Positions 20,007 through 31,855 are shown, numbered from the stretch's first letter. The stretch: DNA of 64,000 bases from Mycolicibacterium tusciae (GCF_002086795.1 NZ_MVIM01000006.1:62001-126000), one strand, 5' to 3'. Made by a program: numbers and translations. The notes: a model not told the origin generated them from the letters alone.

Positions 20007-20123
20007 GCCCCACCTCCCGCCGCTATGTCGATACGCCGCTGACTCGAGGCGCCGCCGTCGGCGCTAGCCTAGCCATTCGGCCTGACACTGCCTTGGTGAA
20101 CGTCCGCGCTTGTGGAGACCATT

Positions 20124-20152
20124 TTGGTGATCCTTGGCGTGGCCGGTATCCT
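20124..20152 (+). promoter_or_regulatory. Promoter of rpmB
   Basis: TTGGTG (20124-20129), a 17-bp spacer and TATCCT (20147-20152). The start site would give a leader of roughly 70 nt before rpmB. Confidence 0.5.
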
Positions 20153-20163
20153 GGTCAGGTTGT

Positions 20164-20191
20164 CGGGTCGACCCGCCGCCGGTAGCGGCGG
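20164..20191 (+). promoter_or_regulatory. Palindrome and hairpin in the rpmB 5' leader
   Basis: CGGGTCGACCCG (20164-20175) is a perfect 12-bp palindrome. It partly overlaps CCGCCGC/GCGGCGG (20173-20179 and 20185-20191), a perfect 7-bp stem with a 5-nt loop. The two structures are mutually exclusive, a layout that could serve autogenous control; no function is proven. Confidence 0.5.
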
Positions 20192-20231
20192 AAACCCAGG
20201 CCCCCAAGTACTGATTCGAGGAGTTCTACAT

Positions 20232-20426
20232 ATGGCTGCCGTGTGCGATATCTGCGGGAAGGGCCCCGGCTTCGGTAAGTCGGTGTCGCACTCCCATCGC
20301 CGGACCAGCCGTCGGTGGGATCCGAATATCCAGACCGTGCGCGCCGTAACCCACCCCGGTGGCAACAAGAAGCGCGTCAACGTGTGCACGTCGTGCATCA
20401 AGGCCGGGAAGGTCTCGCGCGGCTGA
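20232..20426 (+). CDS. rpmB: 50S ribosomal protein L28 (zinc-binding form)
   Basis: A 64-residue large-subunit ribosomal protein. Two CxxC pairs are present (AAVCDICGKGPG and VNVCTSCIKAGK), marking the zinc-containing C+ form. Mycobacteria also encode a cysteine-free copy elsewhere, used under zinc limitation. The core SHSHRRTSRRWDPNIQTVR is typical. The start ATG 20232 follows GAGGAG at good spacing. It is divergent from the FakA-like gene and is preceded by its own promoter and a structured leader. Confidence 0.95.
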   Translation: MAAVCDICGKGPGFGKSVSHSHRRTSRRWDPNIQTVRAVTHPGGNKKRVNVCTSCIKAGKVSRG

Positions 20427-20496
20427 CGCGCTGACGGCTTGATCGCCGCGCGCGCTCGAGCTGCCGACGACCAATCCCGGCATCGGGTAGGAGCGA

Positions 20497-21177
20497 CTAG
20501 GGAAGGCGCCAGTCAATCGGGTCGGCGCCCATCTTTTCGAGTAGTTCATTCGCACGGCTGAACGGTCGCGAGCCGAAGAAACCCCGCGACGCCGACAGCG
20601 GCGACGGGTGCGGCGACTCGATCGCCACGCAATCGGCGCCCAGCATCGGCTTCAACGTGGATGCGTCGCGGCCCCACAACACCGCGACCAAGGGCTGCCG
20701 CCGTGCGACCAGGGCCCGGATCGCGCACTCGGTCACCGCTTCCCAACCCTTGCCCCGATGCGACGCCGGTGTCCCCGGCCGGACGGTGAGCACCCTGTTC
20801 AGCAGCATCACGCCACGCTCGGCCCATGGCGTCAGATCACCCGTCGTGGGTGCCGGATAGCCCAGATCGTCGACGTACTCGGTGAAGATGTTGGCCAGGC
20901 TGCGCGGCAACGGCCGCACCTCGGGTGCCACCGAGAAACTCAGTCCGACGGCGTGGCCCGGCGTCGGATACGGATCCTGGCCGACGATGAGAACCCGCAC
21001 TTGTTCGAACGGGAAGGTGAAGGCACGCAACACATTCTGACCAGCGGGCAGATATCGTTGGCCCGCTGCGATCTCCGCGCGCAGGAACTCCCCCATCTGG
21101 GCGACCTGTGCCCGCGCGGGTTCGAGCGCACTCGCCCATCCTTCTTCGACGATTTCATTCAGCGGTCGTGCGGTCAC
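20497..21177 (-). CDS. ung: Uracil-DNA glycosylase
   Basis: Removes uracil from DNA to start base excision repair. The 226 residues contain the water-activating motif [17 protein letters not shown], the uracil-binding region MLLNRVLTV and the minor-groove loop [13 protein letters not shown] with its catalytic His. The start is GTG 21177, and TAAGTT lies 8 nt upstream, so the transcript is probably leaderless. It is convergent with rpmB and lies just downstream of thiL on the same strand, the same order as in M. tuberculosis. Confidence 0.97.
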   Translation of the reverse strand: MTARPLNEIVEEGWASALEPARAQVAQMGEFLRAEIAAGQRYLPAGQNVLRAFTFPFEQVRVLIVGQDPYPTPGHAVGLSFSVAPEVRPLPRSLANIFTEYVDDLGYPAPTTGDLTPWAERGVMLLNRVLTVRPGTPASHRGKGWEAVTECAIRALVARRQPLVAVLWGRDASTLKPMLGADCVAIESPHPSPLSASRGFFGSRPFSRANELLEKMGADPIDWRLP

Positions 21178-21185
21178 GATGGGTC

Positions 21186-21191
21186 AACTTA
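21186..21191 (-). promoter_or_regulatory. -10 element (TAAGTT) of ung
   Basis: Minus-strand TAAGTT, 8 nt before the GTG start of ung. Implies leaderless transcription inside the short thiL-ung gap. Confidence 0.45.
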
Positions 21192-21215
21192 GCGTGCCCG
21201 AACGATTGGAGTCGA

Positions 21216-22172
21216 TCAGAACGACTGCCAGCCCGCTTGCCCGTGCCACGGCTGCCCGTCCAGCAGGACCCTCGCCGGACCATCGAGCACCCGTCCGATC
21301 ACCCGCCAGCCGGGCGGCGGTGGTCCCGGAAACGTCGCGACCAGCGAATGGTCCTCGCCGCCGCCGAGCACCCAGTCCGACGGATCGACGCCCAGCGCGG
21401 CGCCCGCTGCGGCGAGCGGATCGCGGTCCGCGCTCAGCAAATCCGACGACAGATCGATGCCGACGTCGGACGCCCGCGCGATGTGTCCGAGATCGGCCAT
21501 CAGACCGTCTGATACGTCGGTCAGCGACGTCGCACCGGCTTCCGCGGCGACGCGACCCTGGCCGTACGGCGGCTCCGGTACCAAGTGGCGGCGGCGCAAC
21601 GCCTCGAAACCGTCAATACCGTTGAGCAACAACGCATATCCGGCGGCAGACCACCCGCTGTCGCCGACGACCGCGATGGTGTCACCGGCTCGTGCACCGT
21701 CGAGCCGAACCGCGTCGCGGCCGCCCAGATCGCCAAGTGCCGTCACCGAGATCACCCACTGCGGCGCCGTCACCAGATCGCCACCCACGATGCCGGCGCC
21801 GAGGAGCCGCGCCTCGTGCCACAGGCCGTCGGCCAACTCCACCGCTTGTGCTGCGGCTGTTCGGCCCGGCGCCCCGAACGCGACGACGAACGCGGTGGGC
21901 GTCGCACCCATCGCCTCGATATCGGCGGCGTTCTGCGCGATCGCCTTGCGCCCGACATCGTGCGGCGTCGACCAGTCCAGCCGAAAATGGCTCCCCTCGA
22001 CGAGCATGTCCGTCGACACGACCGTCGCCCCGCCGCCGGCCCACACAACCGCCGCGTCGTCACCGGGCCCCAGCGCCACCGAGTCCGGTTGCTCGCGGCC
22101 CGCGACAAGCCGGTCGATGACAGCGAACTCACCCACCCCGGCCAGCGTTTCAGGGGGCTCGTCGCTCATCAT
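21216..22172 (-). CDS. thiL: Thiamine-monophosphate kinase
   Basis: Phosphorylates thiamine monophosphate to the active cofactor thiamine diphosphate. The N-terminus has GEFAVIDRLV and LGPGDDAAVV, the family's ATP/metal-binding motif, then STDMLVEGSHF and GRKAIAQNAADIEAMGA. The C-terminal part carries LTDVSDGLMADLGHIA. At 318 residues it is normal. It has a GGGGAGG ribosome binding site ahead of two adjacent ATG codons (22172 and 22169). It is divergent from the AsnC-like gene with a gap of about 75 bp. Confidence 0.96.
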   Translation of the reverse strand: MMSDEPPETLAGVGEFAVIDRLVAGREQPDSVALGPGDDAAVVWAGGGATVVSTDMLVEGSHFRLDWSTPHDVGRKAIAQNAADIEAMGATPTAFVVAFGAPGRTAAAQAVELADGLWHEARLLGAGIVGGDLVTAPQWVISVTALGDLGGRDAVRLDGARAGDTIAVVGDSGWSAAGYALLLNGIDGFEALRRRHLVPEPPYGQGRVAAEAGATSLTDVSDGLMADLGHIARASDVGIDLSSDLLSADRDPLAAAGAALGVDPSDWVLGGGEDHSLVATFPGPPPPGWRVIGRVLDGPARVLLDGQPWHGQAGWQSF

Positions 22173-22246
22173 GTCGCCTCCCCTGAGCTGCGGTACGTTT
22201 GTTCCCTGCGGCGTGGAGTCTATGCAGCAAGAGGGAGGACAGCCCG

Positions 22247-22489
22247 GTGGTCGAGGCGTTCATGCTGATTCAGACCGAGGTGGGCCGCGCTGAAGTCGTC
22301 GCCAAACAGCTCTGCGCCCTGTCCGGTGTGGTGTCGGCCGAATACGTCACGGGTCCGTACGACGTGGTGGTCCGCATCGGCGCGCAGAGTGACGACGAAC
22401 TGCAGGCCAGCGTGGTTCCCAGCGTTCAGCAGGTGCCCGGCATCACCCGCACCCTGACCTGCCCGATCGCCGACGGGGCGCGCCCATAG
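22247..22489 (+). CDS. Stand-alone Lrp/AsnC ligand-binding domain protein
   Basis: An 80-residue protein consisting only of the RAM (regulation of amino acid metabolism) domain of Lrp/AsnC regulators, with no helix-turn-helix. Sequence runs from VVEAFMLIQTEVGRAEVV through GPYDVVVRIGAQSDDEL to PGITRTLTCPI. Such stand-alone RAM proteins bind amino acids as oligomers; their targets are unknown. Start GTG 22247 follows an AGGGAGGA ribosome binding site; the frame stays open upstream but without homology. It is followed 10 nt later by DUF3515. Confidence 0.88.
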   Translation: MVEAFMLIQTEVGRAEVVAKQLCALSGVVSAEYVTGPYDVVVRIGAQSDDELQASVVPSVQQVPGITRTLTCPIADGARP

Positions 22490-22492
22490 AGT
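22487..22492 (+). promoter_or_regulatory. -10 element (TAGAGT) of the DUF3515 gene
   Basis: TAGAGT begins on the stop codon of the preceding gene and ends 7 nt before the GTG at 22500. Probable leaderless internal promoter. Confidence 0.45.
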
Positions 22493-22499
22493 TTGGGCC

Positions 22500-23072
22500 G
22501 TGGACGACACCGAAACCCGCGACGGCCCGCCAAGGGGCCTGATGATCGCGGCGATCGCCGTGGCCGTCGCCGCCATCGGCTCGATCCTGGTCTTCGCGGC
22601 GCTTCGACAGACCCCCACGACTGAAAAGCCCGTCGCGATCGTCGCGGTGCCGGCACCGTACGCCGACAGCGCGGACTGTCGGGCGTTGGTCGACGCACTG
22701 CCCGAACGCCTCGGCGACTATCGGCGCGCCGCAGCTGCCGACCCGGCGCCACCGGCCGCCGCGGCGTGGCGTGCGGGTCCCGACGGCGAGGCCGTGATCC
22801 TGCGGTGTGGTGTGGACCGGCCCGCGGAGTTCGTCCTCGGCAGCCCCCTGCAGGTGGTCGACAAGGTGTCGTGGTTCCGGGTGGGCGAAGCAGAGGCGGG
22901 CGAAGACCCAGGCGCCGACCAAGGGCGCAGCACGTGGTTCGCCGTGGATCGTACGGTGTACGTCGCCCTGACGCTGCCCGCGGGCTCGGGTCCCACGCCA
23001 ATCCAGGAGATCTCCCGGGTCATCGCGAAGTCGTTGCCCGCCAAGGCGGTTGACCCTGCACCAGTGGGTTAG
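22500..23072 (+). CDS. DUF3515 membrane-anchored protein
   Basis: A 190-residue actinobacterial protein of unknown function. One N-terminal hydrophobic segment (about residues 14-34) anchors it. The extracytoplasmic part has two cysteines (ADCRAL and LRCGV) that could form a disulfide, and ends near [12 protein letters not shown]. The family is usually found between thiL and ddl, hinting at a cell-envelope role, but none is established. Its stop codon overlaps the ddl stop codon tail to tail. Confidence 0.88.
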   Translation: MDDTETRDGPPRGLMIAAIAVAVAAIGSILVFAALRQTPTTEKPVAIVAVPAPYADSADCRALVDALPERLGDYRRAAAADPAPPAAAAWRAGPDGEAVILRCGVDRPAEFVLGSPLQVVDKVSWFRVGEAEAGEDPGADQGRSTWFAVDRTVYVALTLPAGSGPTPIQEISRVIAKSLPAKAVDPAPVG

Positions 23073-24226
23073 CGCAGACCAGTGCCGCGCTTGCGTGCTG
23101 TTTCGACCATGGTGGCCAACAGCGTCGGGTAGTCGACACCGCTGGCCGCCCACATCCTCGGAAACATCGAGATGGTGGTGAATCCCGGCATCGTGTTGAT
23201 TTCGTTGATGATCGGGCCGTCGTCGGTCAGGAAGAAATCGACACGGGCCAGACCCTGGCAGTCGATGGCATGGAACGCGCGAATCGCCAACTGTCGCACC
23301 TCATCTGCAATGCTGTCGTCGACCTTGGCGGGGACGTCGAGCTCCGCGGCGTCTTCGAGGTACTTCGTCGCGAAGTCGTAGAACGAGTCTTCCCGGCCGC
23401 GGACACCCGCCACCCGGATCTCACCCACAGTGCTGGCTTCTACGCGGCCGTCGGGGAATTCCAGTACGCCGCACTCCAATTCACGTCCGAAGACTGCCGC
23501 CTCGACGATCACTTTGGGGTCGTGGCGCCGGGCCAGCTCGATCGCCGCGGGCAGCTGATCCCACGCCGTCACCCGGCTCACGCCGATCGACGATCCACCG
23601 CGCGCGGGCTTGACGAACACGGGCAGTCCGAGCCGTTCGCGTTGCTCCAGGTCCAGCAGCTCCTGCCGTGACCGGAGCACGACCTGGTCGCCGATCGGCA
23701 GGCCCTCCGCTGCCAACAGCTTCTTGGTGAACTCCTTGTCCATCCCGGACGCGCTGGCGAGCACGCCCGCGCCGACGTAGGGCACTCCGGCCAGCTCAAG
23801 CAGCCCCTGGATCGTGCCGTCCTCGCCGTACGGGCCGTGCAGCACCGGGAAGACCACGTCGACGGCCTCCAGCACCTCGGGAGCACCGCGGCCGACCGAC
23901 AGCAGTTCACCACGTCGTCCCGGGTCGGCGGCGAGGGCCAGTTCCTTACCCGATTCGCCGGTGACCTGCGGCAACCGGCCGTCGGCGATGGCCAGGGCGT
24001 CGGGCTCCGCGTCGGTGAGCATCCACGCGCCCTCAGGGGTGATGCCGACGGCGACCACGTCGAAGCGTTCCGGATCGAGGTTGCGCAGGATGCTGCCTGC
24101 GGAAACGCAGGAGATCGCATGCTCAGAGCTGCGGCCGCCGTAGACGACGGCGACGCGAACACGCCGGGCCGCGCTCAAGCCCGATGTCGCCGCAGGCGTG
24201 GCTCCGTGCTCATCGCTGGCAGTCAC
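23069..24226 (-). CDS. ddl: D-alanine--D-alanine ligase
   Basis: Joins two D-alanines for peptidoglycan precursor synthesis; target of D-cycloserine. The 385 residues have the N-terminal [22 protein letters not shown] motif, the ATP-grasp loop [14 protein letters not shown], and the catalytic [23 protein letters not shown] near the end. Start GTG 24226. The N-terminal first 15 or so residues are a low-complexity extension; a later start is possible. Convergent with DUF3515 (stop codons overlap) and downstream of the PLP enzyme gene on the same strand. Confidence 0.96.
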   Translation of the reverse strand: MTASDEHGATPAATSGLSAARRVRVAVVYGGRSSEHAISCVSAGSILRNLDPERFDVVAVGITPEGAWMLTDAEPDALAIADGRLPQVTGESGKELALAADPGRRGELLSVGRGAPEVLEAVDVVFPVLHGPYGEDGTIQGLLELAGVPYVGAGVLASASGMDKEFTKKLLAAEGLPIGDQVVLRSRQELLDLEQRERLGLPVFVKPARGGSSIGVSRVTAWDQLPAAIELARRHDPKVIVEAAVFGRELECGVLEFPDGRVEASTVGEIRVAGVRGREDSFYDFATKYLEDAAELDVPAKVDDSIADEVRQLAIRAFHAIDCQGLARVDFFLTDDGPIINEINTMPGFTTISMFPRMWAASGVDYPTLLATMVETARKRGTGLR

Positions 24227-24288
24227 AACCTAGAGAGGCTACCGTCCAGCCCCACTGCGGGTCGCCTTCAATATCCTGACCTGCGATT

Positions 24289-25392
24289 TCAGGATAACGC
24301 CTGTTCGAAATCGCTGATCAGGTCGTCGGTGTCCTCGATGCCCAGCGAGATCCGGGCGAATCCGTCGGCGACGGGATCGCTCCAGCGCGCGCGGCGGTCC
24401 AGCGAGGTGTGGATGCCGCCGAAGCTCGTCGAGGAGATCAGCAGCGCGCTGCGTTCCACGAGGGTGTGCACGGCTTGCGCGCTGTCCAGTTCGATTGCGA
24501 CGAGCCCGCCGAACCGCTTCATCTGCAGGGCCGCGATCTGGTGTGACGGATCGTCGGGCAACCCGGGATAGCGGACCGAGCGCACCGCAGGATGAGTGCG
24601 CAACATCACCGCGAGCGCTTGCGCGTTGTGGCACTGCCGTTCGAACCGCAGGCCGGCGCTGCCCAGACTGCGCAGCACCAGCCACGCCTCGAACGGACCG
24701 AGGATTGGACCGGCAAGCAGACGCTCCCGTTCCACGGCGGCCATCAACTCGGGATGGCTGCCTGCGACATATCCCGCGATCAGATCGCTGTGTCCCGACA
24801 GCGATTTCGTCGCGCTGGCGACGACGAGGTCGGCGCCAAGGGACAGCGGCTGCTGGCCCAGTGGCGTCGCGGTGGTGTTGTCGACCACGAGCGTCGACCC
24901 CCGGCGCCGGCAGTCCATCGCCAACCGGTGCAAGTCGACGACATCGAGCCCGGGATTGGCCGGTGTCTCCGCGAGCACCACGTCCGCATCGGCTGCCGCG
25001 GCACACATCTCAGCGCATGCCACCTCTACCACCGTGACCCCAAGTGGCACAAGGTATTCCCTGGCATAGCTGCGAACCTGGTTGTAGCCGTCGGCAGGCA
25101 CCACGAGTTTGGTGCCGGGCTTGGCCAGCACCCGCAACACTGCGGTGATGGCGGCCATCCCGGAACCGAACGTCAACGCGGTGGCGGCTCCTTCGAGTTC
25201 GGCGAGCGCCGACTCCAGTTGTCGCCACGTGGGATTCGAATACCGCCCGTACTTGTCAGACGGCTCCGCCTCGTCCGGGGAGAGATGAAACGTCGACGCG
25301 AGCACGGGAGGCGATACCACTGGGCTACCCGAAACCGGTTCCGAGCCAACTGCTTTGACGCTGCGAGTCGAATCGCCGTATAAACCGTCCAC
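24289..25392 (-). CDS. Cys/Met metabolism PLP-dependent enzyme (cystathionine gamma-lyase-like)
   Basis: A 367-residue trans-sulfuration-type lyase/synthase. The PLP Lys is Lys196 in SATKSLSGHSD; Asp171 in VVDNTTATP stacks on the cofactor nitrogen. Tyr/Arg in YGRYSNPTW supply the phosphate-binding loop from the neighbouring subunit. Family members act on cystathionine, homocysteine or methionine; which is used here cannot be told. It ends 3 nt after gpsA begins its own unit (gap 25393-25395), so the two are co-transcribed. Confidence 0.88.
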   Translation of the reverse strand: MDGLYGDSTRSVKAVGSEPVSGSPVVSPPVLASTFHLSPDEAEPSDKYGRYSNPTWRQLESALAELEGAATALTFGSGMAAITAVLRVLAKPGTKLVVPADGYNQVRSYAREYLVPLGVTVVEVACAEMCAAAADADVVLAETPANPGLDVVDLHRLAMDCRRRGSTLVVDNTTATPLGQQPLSLGADLVVASATKSLSGHSDLIAGYVAGSHPELMAAVERERLLAGPILGPFEAWLVLRSLGSAGLRFERQCHNAQALAVMLRTHPAVRSVRYPGLPDDPSHQIAALQMKRFGGLVAIELDSAQAVHTLVERSALLISSTSFGGIHTSLDRRARWSDPVADGFARISLGIEDTDDLISDFEQALS

Positions 25393-25395
25393 GTC

Positions 25396-27083
<1,688 letters not shown>

Positions 27084-27136
27084 CAGTTCTTCATCGCGGT
27101 GGCCGCGTGACTACTCAATAGGGAATCATTTGAGAG

Positions 27137-29344
27137 ATGACGGAAGCCGATACCGAGATCCTCGAGACCGACACCGGATCGACGACCGGAACCGCGCAGC
27201 CGGCGACGTCAACTCGTCCCGGGTCACCGCAGTCGGGAGATTCTGCGCCTGAAGCACCACCGGCTGCGACATCGCAAGCGGTTGACAACGCGCTGCCGGA
27301 AGACCGCTACCTCAACCGCGAACTGAGCTGGCTCGACTTCAATGCGCGCGTGCTTGCGCTCGCCGCCGACCCGTCGCTGCCTCTCCTCGAGCGGGCGAAG
27401 TTCCTCGCGATCTTCGCCTCGAACCTCGACGAGTTCTACATGGTTCGAGTGGCGGGACTGAAACGACGCGACGAGATGGGGTTGTCGGTGCGGTCGGCCG
27501 ATGGCCTGTCACCGCGTGAACAACTACGCCGGATCAACGAGCGCACTCAGCAGATCTCCAACAGGCACGCCCATGTGTTCCTCGACGCGGTGCGGCCCGC
27601 GCTCGCCGACGAGGGCATCGTGATTGTCACGTGGGCCGAAGTGGATGAGGGCGAGCGCTCCCGGCTGTCGACGTATTTCCACGAGCAGGTGTTCCCGGTC
27701 CTGACGCCGCTGGCCGTCGATCCGGCGCATCCGTTCCCGTTCGTGAGCGGGCTGAGCCTGAACCTCGCCGTCACCGTGCGGCAACCCGAGGACGGCGGAC
27801 AGCACTTCGCTCGAATCAAGGTGCCCGACAACGTGGATCGCTTCGTCGAGTTGGCGCGCCGCGAAGGTTCCTCCGATGTCGTGCGCTTCCTTCCGATGGA
27901 GGAACTGATCGCCGCGTTCCTGCCGGTGCTGTTCCCGGGTCTGGAGATCGTCGAGCATCATGCTTTCCGCATCACCCGCAACGCAGACTTCGAGGTCGAA
28001 GAGGACCGTGACGAAGATCTGTTGCAGGCGCTGGAGCGAGAACTGGCGCGTCGGCGCTTCGGTTCCCCGGTACGCCTTGAAGTATCCGACGACATGACTG
28101 AGAGCATGCTCGAACTGCTCTTGCGCGAACTCGACGTCGACACCGGTGATGTCATCGAGGTACCGGGGCTTCTCGACCTGTCGTCGCTGTGGCAGATCTA
28201 TGACCAGGACCGCCCCGCGCTGAAAGACCGTCCCTTCGTGCCCGCGACGCCGCCCGCATTCGGTGAGCGGGAAACGCCGAAGAGCATCTTCTCGACGCTG
28301 CGTGACGGTGACGTGCTGGTGCACCACCCCTACGATTCGTTTTCCACTTCGGTGCAGCGGTTCATCGAGCAGGCCGCCGCCGATCCGAACGTGCTGGCCA
28401 TCAAGCAGACGCTGTACCGGACATCGGGTGATTCACCCATCGTCAACGCGCTGATCGACGCCGCCGCGGCAGGCAAACAGGTTGTCGCGCTGGTTGAGAT
28501 CAAAGCGCGCTTCGACGAACAGGCCAACATCAAATGGGCCCGCGCCCTTGAACGTGCGGGCGTGCATGTGGTTTACGGCTTGGTCGGGTTGAAGACGCAC
28601 TGCAAGACCTGCCTCGTCGTGCGTCGCGAGGGATCCACGATCCGGCGCTACTGCCATATCGGCACCGGCAACTACAACAGCAAGACCGCACGCCTTTATG
28701 AAGACGTCGGCCTGTTGACGGCTGCGCCGGACATCGGCGCCGACCTCACAGATCTGTTCAACTCGCTGACCGGGTACTCACGCAAAGAGTCGTATCGCAA
28801 TCTGTTGGTCGCGCCCTACGGTGTCCGCAAGGGAATCATCGAGCGGATCGAACGGGAGATCGCCGCCAAGCAATCGGGAGCGGATGCGGGCATTCGGTTG
28901 AAGGCCAACGCGCTGGTCGACGAGCAGGTGATCGATTCGCTCTATCGGGCATCGCAGGCAGGGGTCCGCGTCGAGGTGGTGGTCCGCGGCATCTGCGCAC
29001 TGCGTCCCGGCGTCGCCGGATTCTCCGAAAACATCACGGTGCGCTCGATTCTGGGTCGGTTCCTGGAGCACTCACGAATTATTCATTTCCGCGCCACCGA
29101 CGAGTTCTGGATCGGAAGCGCCGACATGATGCATCGTAATCTCGATCGACGAGTCGAGGTGATGGCTCAAGTGAAGGATCCGAGGCTGAGTTCACAGCTG
29201 AACGACGTCTTCGATTCCGCCCTAGATCCGTCAACCCGGTGCTGGGAGTTGGACATGGATGGTAAGTGGACCGCGTCGCCGCGAGAGGGCGAGACGGTCC
29301 GCGACCATCAGGTGTCGTTGATGGAACGCCATCGGCACCCTTGA
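27137..29344 (+). CDS. ppk: Polyphosphate kinase 1
   Basis: Polymerises the gamma phosphate of ATP into polyphosphate, an energy and stress store. The 735 residues carry a disordered Thr/Pro-rich N-terminus, then [16 protein letters not shown], the helical middle domain, and the two phospholipase D-like catalytic domains. The phosphohistidine motif [20 protein letters not shown] and the second histidine region [16 protein letters not shown] are visible. GAGAG precedes the ATG. mutT1 follows 51 nt downstream on the same strand, as in M. tuberculosis. Confidence 0.97.
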   Translation: MTEADTEILETDTGSTTGTAQPATSTRPGSPQSGDSAPEAPPAATSQAVDNALPEDRYLNRELSWLDFNARVLALAADPSLPLLERAKFLAIFASNLDEFYMVRVAGLKRRDEMGLSVRSADGLSPREQLRRINERTQQISNRHAHVFLDAVRPALADEGIVIVTWAEVDEGERSRLSTYFHEQVFPVLTPLAVDPAHPFPFVSGLSLNLAVTVRQPEDGGQHFARIKVPDNVDRFVELARREGSSDVVRFLPMEELIAAFLPVLFPGLEIVEHHAFRITRNADFEVEEDRDEDLLQALERELARRRFGSPVRLEVSDDMTESMLELLLRELDVDTGDVIEVPGLLDLSSLWQIYDQDRPALKDRPFVPATPPAFGERETPKSIFSTLRDGDVLVHHPYDSFSTSVQRFIEQAAADPNVLAIKQTLYRTSGDSPIVNALIDAAAAGKQVVALVEIKARFDEQANIKWARALERAGVHVVYGLVGLKTHCKTCLVVRREGSTIRRYCHIGTGNYNSKTARLYEDVGLLTAAPDIGADLTDLFNSLTGYSRKESYRNLLVAPYGVRKGIIERIEREIAAKQSGADAGIRLKANALVDEQVIDSLYRASQAGVRVEVVVRGICALRPGVAGFSENITVRSILGRFLEHSRIIHFRATDEFWIGSADMMHRNLDRRVEVMAQVKDPRLSSQLNDVFDSALDPSTRCWELDMDGKWTASPREGETVRDHQVSLMERHRHP

Positions 29345-29395
29345 GATCCGTCGGCTGTGAGCTCTCGGGGCCCCGAATGACCAGCAGGAGTTGAC

Positions 29396-30325
29396 GTGCC
29401 GAGGGACAACCCACCCCGCGCGGTTCCGGCGGGCAAGGCCGTATTTGCCGCGGGCGCGGTGCTGTGGCGACCGGGTGATGATGCCGCCTCACCCGAAGTC
29501 GCGGTCATTCACCGTCCCCGGTACGACGACTGGTCCCTTCCCAAAGGCAAAGTCGACCCCGGCGAGACGGAACCCGTGACCGCCGTCCGCGAGGTCGCCG
29601 AGGAGACCGGCTACGCGGCGCATCTCGGCCGGCGGTTGGCCGCGGTTACCTATCCCGTCGACCAAAGCACCAAGAAGGTGCGGTACTGGACTGCCCGCGC
29701 CATCGGCGGCGAGTTCAGCCCGAACTCGGAAGTCGACGAACTCAAATGGCTTCCCATATCCGAAGCCATCAAGGCGGTCGGATACCCGCACGACCGAAAG
29801 GTCCTACGCCGCTTCAAGAAGCTGCCGGCCGATACGAAGACGGTGCTGATCGTCCGGCACGGCACCGCGGGCAGCAAGTCCCGATACAAAGGTGACGACC
29901 GCAACCGTCCTTTGGACAAGCACGGCCGCGCCCAGGCCGAGTCTCTCGTCGGACAGTTGTTGTCCTTCGGCGCCGAAACGCTGTACGCCGCCGACCGCAC
30001 TCGGTGCCATCAAACGATCGCGCCGCTGGGCGAGGAACTCGGTGTCGACGTCAGCAGCGAACCGCTGCTGACCGAAGAGGCGTATGCGGAGAATCGCAAA
30101 GCCTCGCGTAGCCGTTTCCTCGAGATCGCCGCCGCCGAAGGCACGCCGGTCATCTGCACTCAGGGCAAGGTGATTCCGGATCTCATCTCGTGGTGGTGCG
30201 AGCGTGACGGTGTCCGCCCTGACAAATCGCGTAACCGCAAGGGCAGCACTTGGGTCCTGTCGCTATTCGACGGACGCCTGATCGCCGCCGATCACATCGG
30301 CAGTCCGCTCGCCCTCAAGAAATGA
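29396..30325 (+). CDS. mutT1: MutT1: Nudix hydrolase fused to histidine phosphatase
   Basis: A two-domain house-cleaning enzyme. The N-terminal Nudix domain has the box [22 protein letters not shown]; the C-terminal domain begins [10 protein letters not shown], the histidine phosphatase RHG motif, and ends near [11 protein letters not shown]. Mycobacterial MutT1 hydrolyses 8-oxo-(d)GTP and di-adenosine polyphosphates. At 309 residues it is full length. The start GTG 29396 follows CAGGAG at 5 nt. It is convergent with hupB across a strong hairpin. Confidence 0.95.
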   Translation: MPRDNPPRAVPAGKAVFAAGAVLWRPGDDAASPEVAVIHRPRYDDWSLPKGKVDPGETEPVTAVREVAEETGYAAHLGRRLAAVTYPVDQSTKKVRYWTARAIGGEFSPNSEVDELKWLPISEAIKAVGYPHDRKVLRRFKKLPADTKTVLIVRHGTAGSKSRYKGDDRNRPLDKHGRAQAESLVGQLLSFGAETLYAADRTRCHQTIAPLGEELGVDVSSEPLLTEEAYAENRKASRSRFLEIAAAEGTPVICTQGKVIPDLISWWCERDGVRPDKSRNRKGSTWVLSLFDGRLIAADHIGSPLALKK

Positions 30326-30364
30326 ACGCTGCGGCCGGCGAAGCGCGAAGCTCGTCAGACACAA

Positions 30365-30414
30365 ACGCGCCGTGGGTCGCATTCGCTTGATTGCCGGCGC
30401 GACCCACGGCGTGT
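30365..30414. terminator. Bidirectional hairpin between mutT1 and hupB
   Basis: A 16-bp inverted repeat (30365-30380 with 30399-30414, one G-T mismatch) whose core GCCGTGGGTCGC/GCGACCCACGGC is perfect, with an 18-nt loop. It lies between two convergent genes. No T-tract follows, as is common for mycobacterial terminators. Confidence 0.8.
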
Positions 30415-30426
30415 TCGATGTCGAAC

Positions 30427-31059
30427 TTACCTGCGGCCCTTCTTGGCCGGGGCGCGCTTCACAGCCTTCTTGGCCGGGGAACGCTTCACGGCCTTCTTGG
30501 CGGCAGTGCGCTTCACCGCCTTCTTGGCTGCGGCCTTCTTCACAGTCTTTTTGGCTGCGGTGCGCTTCGCAGCCTTCTTGACTGCTGCCTTCTTCACAGT
30601 CTTCTTGGCTGCGCTGCGCTTCACAGCCTTCTTGGCGGCCGTGCGCTTCACAGCCTTCTTGACTGCCGTGCGCTTCACCGCTTTCTTGGCCGCCTTCTTC
30701 ACTGCGGCCTTCTTCACGGCCTTGCGGGCACCGCCCGCCGTCACGCCACGTTTCACTGCTGGTCCTTCCGACGGGAGGCGCTGTGCCCCAGAAACAACCG
30801 CTTTGAACTGTGCGCCGGGACGGAATGCCGGCACGGATGTGGGCTTAACTTTCACGGTCTCGCCGGTGCGCGGGTTACGCGCAACACGAGCAGCACGACG
30901 ACGCTGTTCGAAAACGCCGAAGCCGGTAATTGTGACACTGTCACCCTTGTGAACCGCGCGCACGATTGTGTCGACGACATTCTCGACCGCAGCGGTTGCT
31001 GACCGACGATCCGAGCCCATTTTCTCCGTGAGTACGTCGATGAGCTCTGCTTTGTTCAT
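30427..31059 (-). CDS. hupB: Nucleoid-associated protein HupB (HU with Lys-rich tail)
   Basis: A 210-residue HU homologue that compacts DNA. The N-terminal 90 residues form the HU domain ([19 protein letters not shown] ... [22 protein letters not shown]). The remaining half is a histone-H1-like tail built of repeated [11 protein letters not shown] and [11 protein letters not shown] blocks ending PAKKGRR. The start is ATG 31059 with GGAGG upstream. A GCCCA/TGGGC hairpin (31083-31095) lies in the leader. The repeated tail gives a matching DNA repeat at 30450-30720. The tail is known in mycobacteria to be heavily acetylated and methylated. Confidence 0.97.
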   Translation of the reverse strand: MNKAELIDVLTEKMGSDRRSATAAVENVVDTIVRAVHKGDSVTITGFGVFEQRRRAARVARNPRTGETVKVKPTSVPAFRPGAQFKAVVSGAQRLPSEGPAVKRGVTAGGARKAVKKAAVKKAAKKAVKRTAVKKAVKRTAAKKAVKRSAAKKTVKKAAVKKAAKRTAAKKTVKKAAAKKAVKRTAAKKAVKRSPAKKAVKRAPAKKGRR

Positions 31060-31251
31060 GCAAAACCTCCGAAAACCAGTAGCCCACTTTGGGCCGACTA
31101 GAGGACACGGTAAACCCAATGGCCACTGATTTCCAAGAGCCACGCGCAATTTCAGCAGAATCTAGCGAACTTTCTTGCCCCCCTTGAGCTCCTGCCGGGG
31201 GTCCCGATAACGGGTTCTCCGGTGAAGATTTCGGCTCAGAAAGCCAATCCG

Positions 31252-31845
31252 TCACGCCGGCAAGGTACGCGGTTTCCAGCTCGGACGACTTGCTTCGTAC
31301 GAATCGATTTCATCGCATTTCCGCAGCGTAAGGCCTATATCGTCGAGTCCTTCGGACAGTCGCCAGGCGGTGTAATCGTCAATGTTGAACGGCACCATGA
31401 CCGTTCCCGCGACGACGTTCCGATCTTGAAGATTCACAGTAATTTCCATGCCGGGATGCTCCTCGATGAGCTTCCATAAAAGTTCGACATCATCTTGGGC
31501 GACTTCGGCCGCCAAGAGGCCCGCCTTGCCCGCGTTGCCGCGAAAAATGTCGGCGAAGCGAGATGAGATGACGACTCTGAATCCGTAGTCCATGAGCGCC
31601 CACACGGCGTGCTCCCGCGACGAACCGGTGCCGAAATCGGGACCCGCGACCAACACCGATCCTTTGTCGAACGGGGACAGGTTCAGGATGAAAGACGGGT
31701 CGGACCGCCATGCCGCGAACAAGCCATCCTCGAAACCTGTTCGGGTTACCCGCTTCAAATACACGGCGGGGATTATTTGGTCGGTGTCGACGTTGGACCG
31801 GCGAAGCGGAACACCGATACCGGTATGAGTGCGGAATGGTTCCAT
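31252..31845 (-). CDS. leuD: 3-isopropylmalate dehydratase small subunit
   Basis: With LeuC isomerises 2- to 3-isopropylmalate in leucine synthesis. The swivelling-domain signature [17 protein letters not shown] is clear, and the N-terminus [26 protein letters not shown] is typical. 197 residues, normal. I chose ATG 31845; GTG 31848 is directly upstream. AGGAG lies before it. It starts 10 nt after leuC ends, so the two are co-transcribed. About 190 bp separate leuD from hupB; that gap holds a C5/G5 inverted repeat that could be a terminator. Confidence 0.97.
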   Translation of the reverse strand: MEPFRTHTGIGVPLRRSNVDTDQIIPAVYLKRVTRTGFEDGLFAAWRSDPSFILNLSPFDKGSVLVAGPDFGTGSSREHAVWALMDYGFRVVISSRFADIFRGNAGKAGLLAAEVAQDDVELLWKLIEEHPGMEITVNLQDRNVVAGTVMVPFNIDDYTAWRLSEGLDDIGLTLRKCDEIDSYEASRPSWKPRTLPA

Positions 31846-31855
31846 CACAGAGCTC

